DNA from: Pseudosulfitobacter pseudonitzschiae
GTDB lineage: Bacteria > Pseudomonadota > Alphaproteobacteria > Rhodobacterales > Rhodobacteraceae
NCBI RefSeq assembly: GCF_900129395.1
Contig: NZ_FQVP01000002.1
Coordinates: 124,001 to 188,000 of the forward strand
DNA: 64,000 bases
Direction of reading: 5' to 3'
The position numbers and the translations under genes were made by a program. Positions 18,456 through 28,342 of this stretch are shown here, one piece after another (the stretch's first letter is position 1; each line of letters begins with the position of its first letter). Under the pieces are notes generated by a model, which made no database searches, had not been told where the DNA came from, and saw nothing but the letters and a program-made list of their open reading frames with translations.

Positions 18456-19391
18456 ATGACAAAAGATCCCTATGCTGCGCTTGGTCTGACCAAAGAGGCC
18501 AGCGCAGACGACATCAAAAAGGCCTATCGCAAGATTGCACGCACCGATCACCCCGACCTGAACCCGGATGATCCCCGTGCCGAGGCGCGATTCAAGGCGG
18601 CGGGACAGGCCTATGACCTGCTCAAGGACCCCGAACAGCGCCGTCGCTTTGACGCGGGTGAAATCGACGCTTCGGGAACCGAACAAGCGCCGCGCGGCTA
18701 CTACCGAGACACCGCACGTGGACCGGAAAACCCCTATACCCAAAGCCGGACCTCTCAGGGCAACCCGTTTCAGGGCGGCTTTGATGCGGATGATTTCTTT
18801 GCAAACTTTGCGCGCGGGCAGGGCGCGGGTTTCAGCCGGGGCGCGCCGGGTGATGTGCCGGGGCAGGACGTGCAATACCGTCTGGGCGTGCCCTTTCTGG
18901 ACGCGGCCTTGGGGACGCGGACACGGATCACGCTGCCGGATGGCGGCACGCTCGAGGTCAAGATCCCCGAAGGTGCGCGCGACGGCCAGACCCTGCGGTT
19001 GCGCGGCAAGGGAACACCGGGCCATGGCGCGGGCCAGCCGGGGGACGCCTTTATCACGCTGGATGTGATCCCCAACCCGGATTTCGAACGGGACGGGGAT
19101 GATATCCTCGTAACCTTGCCAATCACCATCGACGAGGCGATCCTTGGCGGCAAGGTGCCGGTGCGCACCGTGTCGGGCACGGTCAAGGTCAGCGTGCCCG
19201 CCGGGGCCAGTTCGGGCCAGGTGCTGCGTCTGAAGGGGCGCGGCGTCAAGGGGCGCAACGGCAAGGGCGACCAGCGCATCACATTGCGCATTGTCAGCCC
19301 ATCCAGGATCGACAATGCCCTCAAGACTTTCATGGAGGGCTGGCGGGCCGAACACGCCTATGACCCGCGCACAGGAAAGGAAACGAAATGA
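18456..19391 (+). CDS. cbpA: DnaJ-class co-chaperone, CbpA type
   Basis: A 311-aa J-domain protein without the zinc-finger domain of DnaJ. The J domain (residues 1-70) begins DPYAALGLTKEASADDIKKA and has the HPD triad in RTDHPDLNPDD, required to stimulate DnaK ATPase. A Gly/Phe/Asn-rich linker with GGFDADDFFANFARG follows, then two C-terminal substrate-binding domains (GVPFLDAALGTRTRITLPDG; ILVTLPITIDEAILGGKVPV). E. coli CbpA is a DnaJ homologue with curved-DNA binding. The overlapping cbpM supports this assignment. Confidence 0.94.
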   Translation: MTKDPYAALGLTKEASADDIKKAYRKIARTDHPDLNPDDPRAEARFKAAGQAYDLLKDPEQRRRFDAGEIDASGTEQAPRGYYRDTARGPENPYTQSRTSQGNPFQGGFDADDFFANFARGQGAGFSRGAPGDVPGQDVQYRLGVPFLDAALGTRTRITLPDGGTLEVKIPEGARDGQTLRLRGKGTPGHGAGQPGDAFITLDVIPNPDFERDGDDILVTLPITIDEAILGGKVPVRTVSGTVKVSVPAGASSGQVLRLKGRGVKGRNGKGDQRITLRIVSPSRIDNALKTFMEGWRAEHAYDPRTGKETK

Positions 19392-19720
19392 CCGATGCAT
19401 ATGCACCCGATCAGGTGATCGCGCGCGTCACCTCGTTGACCGCCGAGCGGCTCAGCCATTTTGAACGTTTGCGCATTGTCACCCCGGTGACCACGCCCGA
19501 CGGGCCGCGTTATCGCACGTTGGACATCCGCCGTATCACCCTGTTGTGCGAACTGACGGATGATTTCGAGGTGAACGAGGATGCGCTGGTGATCATCATG
19601 TCACTGCTGGACCAGTTGCACGGCGCGCACAGCAAGCTGGAACAGGTGATGCAGGCGATCGGCGCCGAGCCGTCCGAGACCAAGCTACGCCTGTTGCGGC
19701 GGCTGGCGGGTGACGATTGA
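19388..19720 (+). CDS. cbpM: CbpM-type modulator of the CbpA co-chaperone
   Basis: A 110-aa MerR-like helical protein matching the CbpM family, whose E. coli member binds the J domain of CbpA and inhibits both its co-chaperone and DNA-binding activities. The sequence shows a helix-turn-helix-like N-terminus (LTAERLSHFERLRIVTPV), the PRYRTLDIRRITLLCEL segment and a C-terminal helix (IIMSLLDQLHGAHSKLEQVM). Its ATG overlaps the cbpA stop (ATGA), giving coupled, near-stoichiometric synthesis. It ends convergently with ghrA 25 bases away. Confidence 0.9.
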   Translation: MTDAYAPDQVIARVTSLTAERLSHFERLRIVTPVTTPDGPRYRTLDIRRITLLCELTDDFEVNEDALVIIMSLLDQLHGAHSKLEQVMQAIGAEPSETKLRLLRRLAGDD

Positions 19721-19745
19721 ACGCGTCGTCACCCGTTGCGCAAGA

Positions 19746-20675
19746 TCAGTAACCGGCGGACCGGTCCACCAAGTGCAGGAACGGCGCGCCCGCTTCTCCG
19801 CGCCGGATGTTTTCCGCGATGGTCAGGGCCGAATATTTTGGCCGCGTCTCGGCCGCCACATGGGGCGTGACGGTGACCCGAGGGTGGTGCCAGTAGGGGT
19901 GCGCCTCGGGCAGCGGCTCGACACGGAACACGTCCAGCGTGGCATGGCCAACCTGGCCCGTGTCCAGTGCCGCCAGCAACGCGTCGTCGTCGATCAGCGG
20001 ACCGCGCCCGGGGTTGATGATGCACGCGCCGCGGGCCAGCAGCGCCAGCGTTTCGGCGTTCAACGTGTTTTCGGTGGCAGGGGTATCGGGCAACAACAGC
20101 ACGACGATCTCCGCCCCTGTCAGCGCCTTGGTCAGCCCCTCTTCGCCGGAGAGGCAACGGATGCCGTCGAGGTTCTTGGGGCTGCGCGACCAGCCGGTCA
20201 CGTCAAAACCGGCCAGCGCCAGCATCTGCGCACAGGCGGTGCCCAGCTCGCCCAGGCCCAGCACAGTCACCTTGCGGTCCCATGCCAGCGGTGGCGGCAC
20301 GTTCTTCCACACGCCGGGGGCGCAATTGATATGCGCGTCCATACCCAGATGATGGCGCAGGGTGTGGCCGGTGACCCATTCGCACATCCCCTGGCTCAGG
20401 CCCGGATCGACCATCCGCGTCAGCGGGATTTTCAACGTCTCGTTGCCAACGATCTTTTCAACACCGGCCCACAGGTTCAGCACCGCCTTGGCCCGCGTAT
20501 AGGGCGTGAAATCCTGCAAGGGAGAATTGGGGGCATAAACGATATAGTCTACATCGGCAGGCGGGATGTCGGTGGCCAGATTGGCCTCGACCCCGGCATT
20601 GGCGATGGCCTGTTTCAGGGGTGTTTCATAGCTGGCCCAACGGTCGGGGTGGGCCGCGAAAAGTACGTTGATCAT
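19746..20675 (-). CDS. ghrA: Glyoxylate/hydroxypyruvate reductase A
   Basis: A 309-aa D-2-hydroxyacid dehydrogenase that reduces glyoxylate or hydroxypyruvate with NAD(P)H. The dinucleotide motif is VTVLGLGELGTACAQML, followed by WSRSPK; the Arg after the second strand suggests NADPH preference. Catalytic Arg, Glu and His sit in NPGRGPLIDDD, DVFRVEPLPEAHPYW and VTPHVAAETRP. Its start lies 3 bases after the rodA stop, so it is the distal gene of the mre operon, with no obvious link to cell shape. Confidence 0.93.
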   Translation of the reverse strand: MINVLFAAHPDRWASYETPLKQAIANAGVEANLATDIPPADVDYIVYAPNSPLQDFTPYTRAKAVLNLWAGVEKIVGNETLKIPLTRMVDPGLSQGMCEWVTGHTLRHHLGMDAHINCAPGVWKNVPPPLAWDRKVTVLGLGELGTACAQMLALAGFDVTGWSRSPKNLDGIRCLSGEEGLTKALTGAEIVVLLLPDTPATENTLNAETLALLARGACIINPGRGPLIDDDALLAALDTGQVGHATLDVFRVEPLPEAHPYWHHPRVTVTPHVAAETRPKYSALTIAENIRRGEAGAPFLHLVDRSAGY

Positions 20676-20678
20676 ATT

Positions 20679-21818
20679 TTACCTTGGTCGGTGGATGTGG
20701 GCGCTTTGAACAAAGCCAAAGGCGAGCATGAGAACAAGCATCGCAGAGCCACCATAACTGACCAGCGGCAGAGGCACACCCACAACCGGGGCCAACCCCA
20801 TGACCATCGACATATTTACCGAGAAAAAGAGGAAAAAGTTCAACGCCAGCCCCAGGATAAGCAGCGATGAAAACCGGTCGCGGTTGTTCACGGCAGAGAC
20901 AACGCAGAAAAAGATGATCAGCGTATAAAGCACCAGCAGGGAAAACCCGCCGACAAAGCCGAACTCTTCTGCCAGCGTGGTAAAGATAAAGTCCGTGTGC
21001 TTTTCGGGCAGAAAGTTCAGCCGCGATTGCGTGCCCTGCATGAACCCGCGCCCGGTCCAGCCACCCGATCCCAGCGCAATCTTGGATTGGGTGATGTGAT
21101 AGCCTGCTCCCAGCGGGTCGGATGAAGGATCAAGAAACGTGTCGATCCGGCGATACTGGTAATCCTTGATCAACTGCCACGGCGTGCCGCGCGACTGGAA
21201 CACGGCGGCAATCAACCCGATGCCTGCCGCCAGAACAGCGGCAAAATAGGCCCAGTGCACACCGGCCAGAAACATCAGCCCGCCCCCCGCTGCCAGCAAC
21301 AGGATCGCAGTGCCAAGGTCCGGCTGGCCCAGCACCAGCGCCGTGGGGATCAATATGATCACCACAGGGATCAACACCCAGAAAGGACGCGACTTCTTGG
21401 CCGGCGGCAGCCAATCGTAATAGGCCGCCAGGAACATCACCAGCGTGACCTTCATCAGCTCGGACGGCTGCAACCGCATGAACCCCAGATCAATCCATCG
21501 TTGCGCGCCCATCCCGATGGACCCGAACAGTTCAACCGCGATCAGCAATATCACCGACACGCCGTAAGCCACCGAGGACACCGACCGCCAGAACCAGATC
21601 GGTACCAGACCCACCAGCACCATCAGCACCAGCCCGACACCAAAGCGTTCCATTTGCGGCCCGGCCCAGGGCGTATAGGAACCGCCCGCGACGGAATAGA
21701 GCATCAGGAAGCCGACGCCGGCAACCGAAGCAAGCAGGATGGTCAGCGGCCAGTTCAGATACAGGATCTTGCGAAAGCCGGTGGGAACGGATTTGACCGT
21801 ATATTCAAGATAACTCAT
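20679..21818 (-). CDS. rodA: Rod-shape peptidoglycan polymerase RodA (SEDS family)
   Basis: RodA is the SEDS glycosyltransferase that polymerises lipid II in the elongasome with PBP2. The 379-aa protein is highly hydrophobic, with about ten membrane helices. Family motifs visible are AQRWIDLGFMRLQPSELMKV, GQPDLGTAILL and the C-terminal LPLVSYGGSAM. The long periplasmic loop holds the conserved WTGRGFMQGTQSRLNFLPEKHTDFIF segment. The ATG overlaps the mrdA stop by four bases. Confidence 0.97.
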   Translation of the reverse strand: MSYLEYTVKSVPTGFRKILYLNWPLTILLASVAGVGFLMLYSVAGGSYTPWAGPQMERFGVGLVLMVLVGLVPIWFWRSVSSVAYGVSVILLIAVELFGSIGMGAQRWIDLGFMRLQPSELMKVTLVMFLAAYYDWLPPAKKSRPFWVLIPVVIILIPTALVLGQPDLGTAILLLAAGGGLMFLAGVHWAYFAAVLAAGIGLIAAVFQSRGTPWQLIKDYQYRRIDTFLDPSSDPLGAGYHITQSKIALGSGGWTGRGFMQGTQSRLNFLPEKHTDFIFTTLAEEFGFVGGFSLLVLYTLIIFFCVVSAVNNRDRFSSLLILGLALNFFLFFSVNMSMVMGLAPVVGVPLPLVSYGGSAMLVLMLAFGFVQSAHIHRPR

Positions 21819-23758
21819 GCCTGATCAGACCCGCCCAGATCCGCCATCGGGCGCACGGCTTGCAGTTCTTCCTGCTGGGCCTTGATGCGGCCCCGGTCCT
21901 TGGACGGGTAAGCGTCCAGCGGGGGTGGGCCGCCATACAGCGCCTGAAGCGTGATATCCCGCGCAATCGGGGCCGCCGCGGACGACCCGCCGCCGCCGTG
22001 TTCGACGATGACCGATACGGCATACTTGGGGTTTTCAATGGGAGCAAAGCTCACGAACAGCGCATGGTCGCGCCGCTCCCACGGCAGGTCGCTGTTGTTG
22101 ATCACACCGCGCGCGCGTTCGGCGGCGGTGATGTTGCGGACCTGGCTGGTGCCGCTCTTGCCCGCCATGCGCATGCCTTCGGTGATGATCCGGCTGCCAT
22201 ATCCCGTGCCGCGCCGGTCGTTCACCACGTCATACATCGCGCGGCGCATCTTGCGCAGGTTGTTCTCGTTCAAGCCCATGCTCTCACCGGCACCTGATGG
22301 CTCTTCGATGCCGTCCACCGATTTTACCAGCCGCGGGGTCACGTTCCGACCGGTCGCGATGCGGGCGGTCATCACCGCCAATTGCAGCGGCGAGGCCAGC
22401 ATATACCCTTGGCCGATCGACGCGTTGACCGTGTCACCGATTACCCATTCTTGCCCATGCACGCGCCGCTTCCAGTCCTTCGTCGGCGTCAGCCCCTGCG
22501 AGATTGCCGACATCGGCACGTCGTGGCGCACCCCAAGGCCAAAGCGCTGTGCCATGGCCGAGATTTTCTCGATCCCGACCTTCAGGGCCAGATCGTAATA
22601 ATAGACGTCGCAGGATTGTTTCAGGCTGTTTTGCAGATCGACATAGCCATGCCCGCCGCGTTTCCAGCAGTGAAAGCGGCGACCGGCCACTTCCAGATGG
22701 CCGGGGCAATAGACCGTCTCGTCCGGCTGCGCCATGCCCTCCTCCAGTGCGGCCAGCGCCGTCATCATCTTGAAGGTCGAACCGGGCGGATAGGCACCCT
22801 GAACCGATTTTGACGCCAGAGGGCGATAGATATTCTCGGTCAGTTCCTTGTAATTGGCCACGGAAATGCCGCGCACGAACAGGTTGGGATCAAACGACGG
22901 GGCCGAGGCGATTGCGACCAGATCACCGGTCTCACAGTCCATCACCACGGCACTTGCACTTTCCTGCCCCAGTCGGGCCTGAACGTAATTCTGCAAATTC
23001 GCGTCAATGGTCAGTTGAATATCCGCGCCCGGACGCCCCTCGCGCCGATCCAGTTCGCGCATGACGCGGCCCGTGGCGTTGACCTCTTCGCGTTTTACGC
23101 CGGCCTTGCCGCGCAAACGGTCCTCTTGCTTGGCCTCGATGCCGACCTTGCCGATCTGGAACCGGGGGATCAGCAGCAGCTGGTCCGGGGTTTCCATCTG
23201 TTCGAGGTCATAGTCGCTGACAGGGCCCACATAGCCCAGCACATGGGCAAAATCCGAACCCAGCGGATAGATGCGGCTTAGGCCAACCTCGGGTGTGACG
23301 CCGGGCAGGGCGGGCGCATTCACGCTGACGCGGCTGATATCTTCCCATGATACATTCTCTGCCACGGTGATCGGATGAAACGGGGCCGAGCGTTTCATCT
23401 CGTTCATCGCCCGTTCCAGATCGTCCGGGTCCAGCCTGACCACACGGCCCAGCCGTTCCAGCGCCGCGTCCACATCACCGATATCTTCGCGTTTGACGAT
23501 GATGCGGTATGAGGGGACATTCTTTGCCAACTGCACGCCGTTGCGGTCGAACACCTCACCCCGCGCAGGCGGGATCAGGCTGTCCTTGATGCGGTTGTCT
23601 TCTGCCAACAGACGAAACTGATCGGCTTGATCAACCTGTAAATAGCTCATCCGCGCGGCCAGCCCGCCGACAAAGGCAAGTTGCAGCCCGCCCAGAACGG
23701 CGGTGCGGCGCGAGAGCGTGCGGTTGCCGGCTTCGGCATCTGCGCGGGTGCGTTTCAT
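21815..23758 (-). CDS. mrdA: Penicillin-binding protein 2 (peptidoglycan transpeptidase)
   Basis: PBP2 cross-links the glycan strands made by RodA during lateral wall growth. The 647-aa class B PBP has one N-terminal membrane anchor (GLQLAFVGGLAARMSYLQ), a dimerisation/pedestal domain, and a transpeptidase domain with the SxxK motif in YPPGSTFKMM, SCD in KQSCDVYYYDLA and KSGT in MAGKSGTSQV. All three catalytic motifs are intact. It is coupled by four-base overlaps to mreD upstream and rodA downstream. Confidence 0.97.
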   Translation of the reverse strand: MKRTRADAEAGNRTLSRRTAVLGGLQLAFVGGLAARMSYLQVDQADQFRLLAEDNRIKDSLIPPARGEVFDRNGVQLAKNVPSYRIIVKREDIGDVDAALERLGRVVRLDPDDLERAMNEMKRSAPFHPITVAENVSWEDISRVSVNAPALPGVTPEVGLSRIYPLGSDFAHVLGYVGPVSDYDLEQMETPDQLLLIPRFQIGKVGIEAKQEDRLRGKAGVKREEVNATGRVMRELDRREGRPGADIQLTIDANLQNYVQARLGQESASAVVMDCETGDLVAIASAPSFDPNLFVRGISVANYKELTENIYRPLASKSVQGAYPPGSTFKMMTALAALEEGMAQPDETVYCPGHLEVAGRRFHCWKRGGHGYVDLQNSLKQSCDVYYYDLALKVGIEKISAMAQRFGLGVRHDVPMSAISQGLTPTKDWKRRVHGQEWVIGDTVNASIGQGYMLASPLQLAVMTARIATGRNVTPRLVKSVDGIEEPSGAGESMGLNENNLRKMRRAMYDVVNDRRGTGYGSRIITEGMRMAGKSGTSQVRNITAAERARGVINNSDLPWERRDHALFVSFAPIENPKYAVSVIVEHGGGGSSAAAPIARDITLQALYGGPPPLDAYPSKDRGRIKAQQEELQAVRPMADLGGSDQA

Positions 23759-24294
23759 ATACGGCCTCCTGCCGTTTCCAGATCGCCTGGCCCGGTCTTG
23801 CGGACACGCATGATGCTGTGCGTGACCAGTACCACCAGCGGATAGCTGAGGATTGTCAGCCCCAGTTGCAAAAGTGACAAGCCCATTGGCGCGGTATCAA
23901 TCAACATAACTTTGTGAACCAGGCGATACGCCACAGCCACCGCAACCATCAGCATGGCAACGGTCACAAGCTCCGCCACCAGCGTCGAGGCGCGCAAGGC
24001 GCGGGCGCGCCCTTTCAGGTTTTCGCTCGCCATCAGAACCAGCGCGGCATACAGGCCCGGCGGCCGCTGCAACAGCAGGTCGGCCAGCATCAGCAGCACG
24101 GCCAGCATCAGCGGCGGCACATATTCGGGGCGGCGCACTGACCACGCAAAGACAAAGCCGATCAGCAGGTCAGGCGGGGCCCATTGGCCGGGCTGGGTTT
24201 GCAGCGGCAGGATCTGGAAGAACAGGATCACCAGAACCAGCAGGCAAAAGGCGGCGCGCATCACCCAGACGTGGAATTGGGACTGTTCGCTCAT
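23755..24294 (-). CDS. mreD: Rod-shape-determining protein MreD
   Basis: A 179-aa integral membrane protein with about five hydrophobic helices, of the usual MreD length. Sequence conservation in this family is low, so the call rests on hydropathy and on its place between mreC and mrdA with four-base overlaps on both sides. The segment PPDLLIGFVFAWSVRRPEYVPP near the first loop fits MreD (drug/ECF-S-like fold). It links the MreB-MreC scaffold with the RodA-PBP2 synthase at the inner membrane. Confidence 0.9.
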   Translation of the reverse strand: MSEQSQFHVWVMRAAFCLLVLVILFFQILPLQTQPGQWAPPDLLIGFVFAWSVRRPEYVPPLMLAVLLMLADLLLQRPPGLYAALVLMASENLKGRARALRASTLVAELVTVAMLMVAVAVAYRLVHKVMLIDTAPMGLSLLQLGLTILSYPLVVLVTHSIMRVRKTGPGDLETAGGRI

Positions 24295-25175
24295 TCCCCC
24301 ACCCTGGTCACAGGTTGGTCAGGCGTAATGATCTGAGCGGTGTCGCTGACCGGCTCGTTGCCATAGTGGCGCAGAACCCGCAGGAATTCGAGCCGCTCGT
24401 AATCCGCGGCCAGCCGGACACGCAGCCGCCCGCCGGGGTCTTTGACAACCTCGCCGATCAGCAATCCTGCCGGAAACACACCTCCGTCGCCCGAACTGAA
24501 CACACGGTCGCCGGGGCGCACAAGGTCGGGGTTTTCCAGGAAATCGACCGGCGGGTTGGCGCTGTTGTCACCTGCGACGATGGCGCGCTGTCCCGAGGGC
24601 TGGATCGTCGCGGGAATGCGGCTGGACGCATCGGTCAGCAGGATCACCCGCGCCGTGTTCTCGGCCACGCCGGAAATGCGCCCGACAAGGCCGATGCCGT
24701 CCATCGTGGCCCAGCCATCGACCAGCCCGTCACGCGCACCGACGTTCAGCAGTACGGACTGGCGAAAGGGCGATCCGCTGTCGGCCAGCACCATGCCCGA
24801 AATCACGGTCAGGCGCGGGTCCAGCCGCACGTTGTTCAGATCCAGCAGCCGCGCGTTTTCCTGCTCAAGCTGAACCGCAGCCTCTTTCCACGCCTGCATC
24901 TTGCGCAGCTCGCGGCGCAGTTCGGCGTTCTGTTCGGCGATGCGTTGATAGCTGCGGAAGTTGCGCACCAGGTTGATGGTGCCCGTAACCGGGGCCATGG
25001 CCCAGTCGAAATTCGGGACGATCCGGTCGGTCACCTGCGCGCGGAACCGTTCCACCCGTGGGCTGTCGATGCGCCAGACGATAAAGGTGGCGATCAACGC
25101 CAGCGCCAGCACAGCCGTCAGCAATCGCCGGATCGGGGCGACATAATCAGATGAAGAAGAACGGTCTTTTGCCAA
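24291..25175 (-). CDS. mreC: Rod-shape-determining protein MreC
   Basis: A 294-aa periplasmic scaffold protein of the elongasome. It has one N-terminal membrane helix (LLTAVLALALIATFIVW), a coiled-coil stretch (NFRSYQRIAEQNAELRRELRKMQAWKEA, residues about 75-105, broken here for display by its heptads) and a C-terminal double beta-barrel region (VLLNVGARDGLVDGWATMDG, RPGDRVFSSGDGGVFPAGL). The start is a TTG at 25175, with AGGTGAG upstream at suitable spacing. It lies 90 bases after mreB, with a strong hairpin in the gap. Confidence 0.95.
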   Translation of the reverse strand: MAKDRSSSSDYVAPIRRLLTAVLALALIATFIVWRIDSPRVERFRAQVTDRIVPNFDWAMAPVTGTINLVRNFRSYQRIAEQNAELRRELRKMQAWKEAAVQLEQENARLLDLNNVRLDPRLTVISGMVLADSGSPFRQSVLLNVGARDGLVDGWATMDGIGLVGRISGVAENTARVILLTDASSRIPATIQPSGQRAIVAGDNSANPPVDFLENPDLVRPGDRVFSSGDGGVFPAGLLIGEVVKDPGGRLRVRLAADYERLEFLRVLRHYGNEPVSDTAQIITPDQPVTRVGE

Positions 25176-25237
25176 TGTGAAGTCTCACCTGCGGTTTCGT
25201 CGGCGCGGCGGGATCGTGCTTCAATTGTGCCGCAACG

Positions 25238-25259
25238 GGCCCCTTCTTGCAAAGGGGCC
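25238..25259 (-). terminator. Intra-operon hairpin between mreB and mreC
   Basis: A perfect 8-bp inverted repeat (GGCCCCTT / AAGGGGCC, 6-base loop) lies just after the mreB stop. In the direction of the mre genes no T-run follows, so it is not a standard strong terminator. It could lower mreCD-rodA expression relative to mreB or protect the mreB mRNA end. Confidence 0.5.
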
Positions 25260-25265
25260 TTTGGC

Positions 25266-26348
<1,083 letters not shown>

Positions 26349-26550
26349 TCATGATTGCTGCGGGCGCTCGACTTATAGGGATGTGTAGAGCGGGACGAAA
26401 GGGCCGAATGGAACTTGGTTACGCGGGTTCCCGCGCAGCTTGATAAACAGGCGACTTTGGCCGCGGATCGCAAATGGGCAGCCCGGTCAACAGGATATGG
26501 CGCACAGGGCGTGCCGTGCTAGGTTCCCCGATGAAAAAGGGAGAATAATC

Positions 26551-27132
26551 ATGCGCAAACTTCAGGTTCTGGGCGTTCATCACATTACCTTGACCGGTGC
26601 CGACCGGCAGACCACGATTGATTTCTGGGAGGGCGTGCTGGGCATGCCGTTCATTTTTGACCAACCCAACCTGGACGATCCCGAACAGGGGCACCTGTAT
26701 TTCGATCCCGGCGACGGGCGGCTGATCACGATCTTTACCAATGACAATCGCAAGGCCGACAACCGTCGCACCCCGATGGACGTGGGCTGTGTCCACCATC
26801 TGGCGTTCGAGGTGGACCGTGCCACCTTCGCGCAGGTGCCGGACCGGCTCAAGGCGCGCGGCATCGGCAATTCGGGCGTAAAGGACCGTGGGTTCATGGA
26901 TTCGATCTATTTCAAGGACCCCTGCGGCCTGCTGATCGAGTTGGCCTGCTACAAGTTCATCCCGCCGCGCGGGTCCAGCCATGCGGCCGTACTGATGGAA
27001 GCGCACAAGATTCGCGTCGCTGCAGGTGACGATCACATCGCCGAGGTACACTTGGCCGACGCCGTTGAGCGTATCGTCGAGCGGTCACAAGAGTCGCTGA
27101 GTGAAAATAGAGAACCGAAAAACCCCTATTAG
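26551..27132 (+). CDS. VOC superfamily (glyoxalase/dioxygenase-like) protein
   Basis: A 193-aa cytosolic protein with vicinal-oxygen-chelate repeats. Metal-ligand candidates are His in VHHITLTGADR, His in CVHHLAFEVDR and Glu in GLLIELACYKF, in the positions used by glyoxalases and ring-cleavage dioxygenases. The arrangement of about 130 conserved residues plus a polar tail of roughly 50 residues is found in uncharacterised ring-cleaving dioxygenase-like proteins. AGGGAGA precedes the ATG at 26551. Substrate unknown; it is divergent from mreB and not in a visible operon. Confidence 0.82.
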   Translation: MRKLQVLGVHHITLTGADRQTTIDFWEGVLGMPFIFDQPNLDDPEQGHLYFDPGDGRLITIFTNDNRKADNRRTPMDVGCVHHLAFEVDRATFAQVPDRLKARGIGNSGVKDRGFMDSIYFKDPCGLLIELACYKFIPPRGSSHAAVLMEAHKIRVAAGDDHIAEVHLADAVERIVERSQESLSENREPKNPY

Positions 27133-27330
27133 ATGCCGCTCAATTGTAATGCTTTGTTAAATAAAGGTTAATCGCGGGAAGAATAGGTTCGGAAATTTAT
27201 GGTTTGTGGCGGATACGCCACAAGCTGACGCGATGTCGTGACAGCGTTCGCTTCACCTCTTCGCGCTGTCAGATCAGAGGCGTATAGCCGCGGCATCAAG
27301 CAGCAATCATAAAAGAATCGAAGGTATATC

Positions 27331-28197
27331 ATGTTCCGCACAGCTCTTATCGCAACTGCAATCTGCGCAACGGCATCGGTCGCCGCCGCAGGCGAACTGA
27401 CCTATGGCAACGCATTCATCAAACAACACCGTCTGGACGCGGACGGCGCTGGCGCGCTGGACCTGACCGTTCTGGGCGGCGGCATCGAATACACATACGA
27501 CGCGTGGATTTTCTCGGGCGAACTGGCGCACTTCGACATCGAAGGCACCGACATCGACTACGGTTCGGTTGCGGGCGAATATCGCCTGAACAACGGCGTC
27601 TCGATGGGTATCGACTACACGGCACTGGATTTCGGCGGCGCTGACATCAGCCTGACATCCGTATTTGCCTACTACGACATGGGCACATATGCTCTGGGCG
27701 CCGCGATCGGTGACTCCTCCGACCTGAACGACACTGTCTACACCCTGTTCGGGTCGTGGGACGTGGCGCCGACAGGCACCGTTGGTCTGGATATCATCCG
27801 CATCGAAGACGAAACAGTGTTCGCAGGCTTTGCCGACTATGACATGGACATCTACAACGTACAGGCTGACGTGATCACAACTGACGGTCTGGACCTGGTT
27901 TCGGTTGCGGGCGGCTACAGCTTCGGCAACGGTTTCTCGGCCATCGGCTCGCTGTCCTACTTTGATCTGGCCGGCACAGACGGCACATCGGTCACCGTTG
28001 GCGGTCAGTATGAGTTTGTCGAAGGCGCGAATGTTGAACTGGCTCTGGGTCGCATCAACATCGATGGCGCACCGAATATCGACCAGGTCAGCTTTGGCGT
28101 GAACTACGAAATCGGCCGCCGCACCTCTTCGCGTCGCACATTGGGCAACGTGATCAGCAGCGCGACAGGCTCTTTCGCAGGTCTGACCAGCTTCTGA
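27331..28197 (+). CDS. Outer-membrane beta-barrel (porin-like) protein
   Basis: A 288-aa exported protein: signal peptide MFRTALIATAICATASVAAA, then alternating polar/hydrophobic strands separated by Gly/Asp turns (GGGIEYTYDAWIFSGELAHF, SVTVGGQYEFVEGANVELAL), ending in a terminal Phe (GLTSF), as expected for BAM-inserted barrels. It resembles the small porin-like proteins common in Rhodobacteraceae. Predicted strand number is about 14-16. A strong terminator follows directly, and codon use looks biased toward frequent codons, suggesting high expression. The pore specificity is unknown. Confidence 0.82.
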   Translation: MFRTALIATAICATASVAAAGELTYGNAFIKQHRLDADGAGALDLTVLGGGIEYTYDAWIFSGELAHFDIEGTDIDYGSVAGEYRLNNGVSMGIDYTALDFGGADISLTSVFAYYDMGTYALGAAIGDSSDLNDTVYTLFGSWDVAPTGTVGLDIIRIEDETVFAGFADYDMDIYNVQADVITTDGLDLVSVAGGYSFGNGFSAIGSLSYFDLAGTDGTSVTVGGQYEFVEGANVELALGRINIDGAPNIDQVSFGVNYEIGRRTSSRRTLGNVISSATGSFAGLTSF

Positions 28198-28223
28198 TCT
28201 GTCTTACAGATTACCTGATACCG

Positions 28224-28257
28224 AAACGGCCGGATGGAAACATCCGGCCGTTTTTGT
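28224..28257 (+). terminator. Rho-independent terminator of the porin-like gene
   Basis: A 13-bp perfect stem with a GAAA tetraloop (arms 28224-28236 and 28241-28253) runs into a T-rich tract, 27 bases after the stop codon. Confidence 0.93.
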
Positions 28258-28282
28258 TTGTGCGGTCCAGGGGCGGAGCACG

Positions 28283-28317
28283 AAAAAGGGGCAGCGGGAT
28301 GTTCCGCTGCCCCTTTT
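28283..28317 (-). terminator. Terminator of leuA (can work in both directions)
   Basis: A 14-bp perfect stem (28284-28297 with 28304-28317, 6-base loop) lies just beyond the leuA stop. It is flanked by A-runs and T-runs on both sides, so it can stop leuA transcripts and any read-through from the porin side. Confidence 0.88.
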
Positions 28318-28342
28318 CCATTTCCAGCCGACCCAACGAGGG

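Noticed and set aside
19710-20870. 386-codon plus-strand frame opposite ghrA and the end of rodA
   Set aside because: Antisense frame; the minus strand has complete motifs for both genes.
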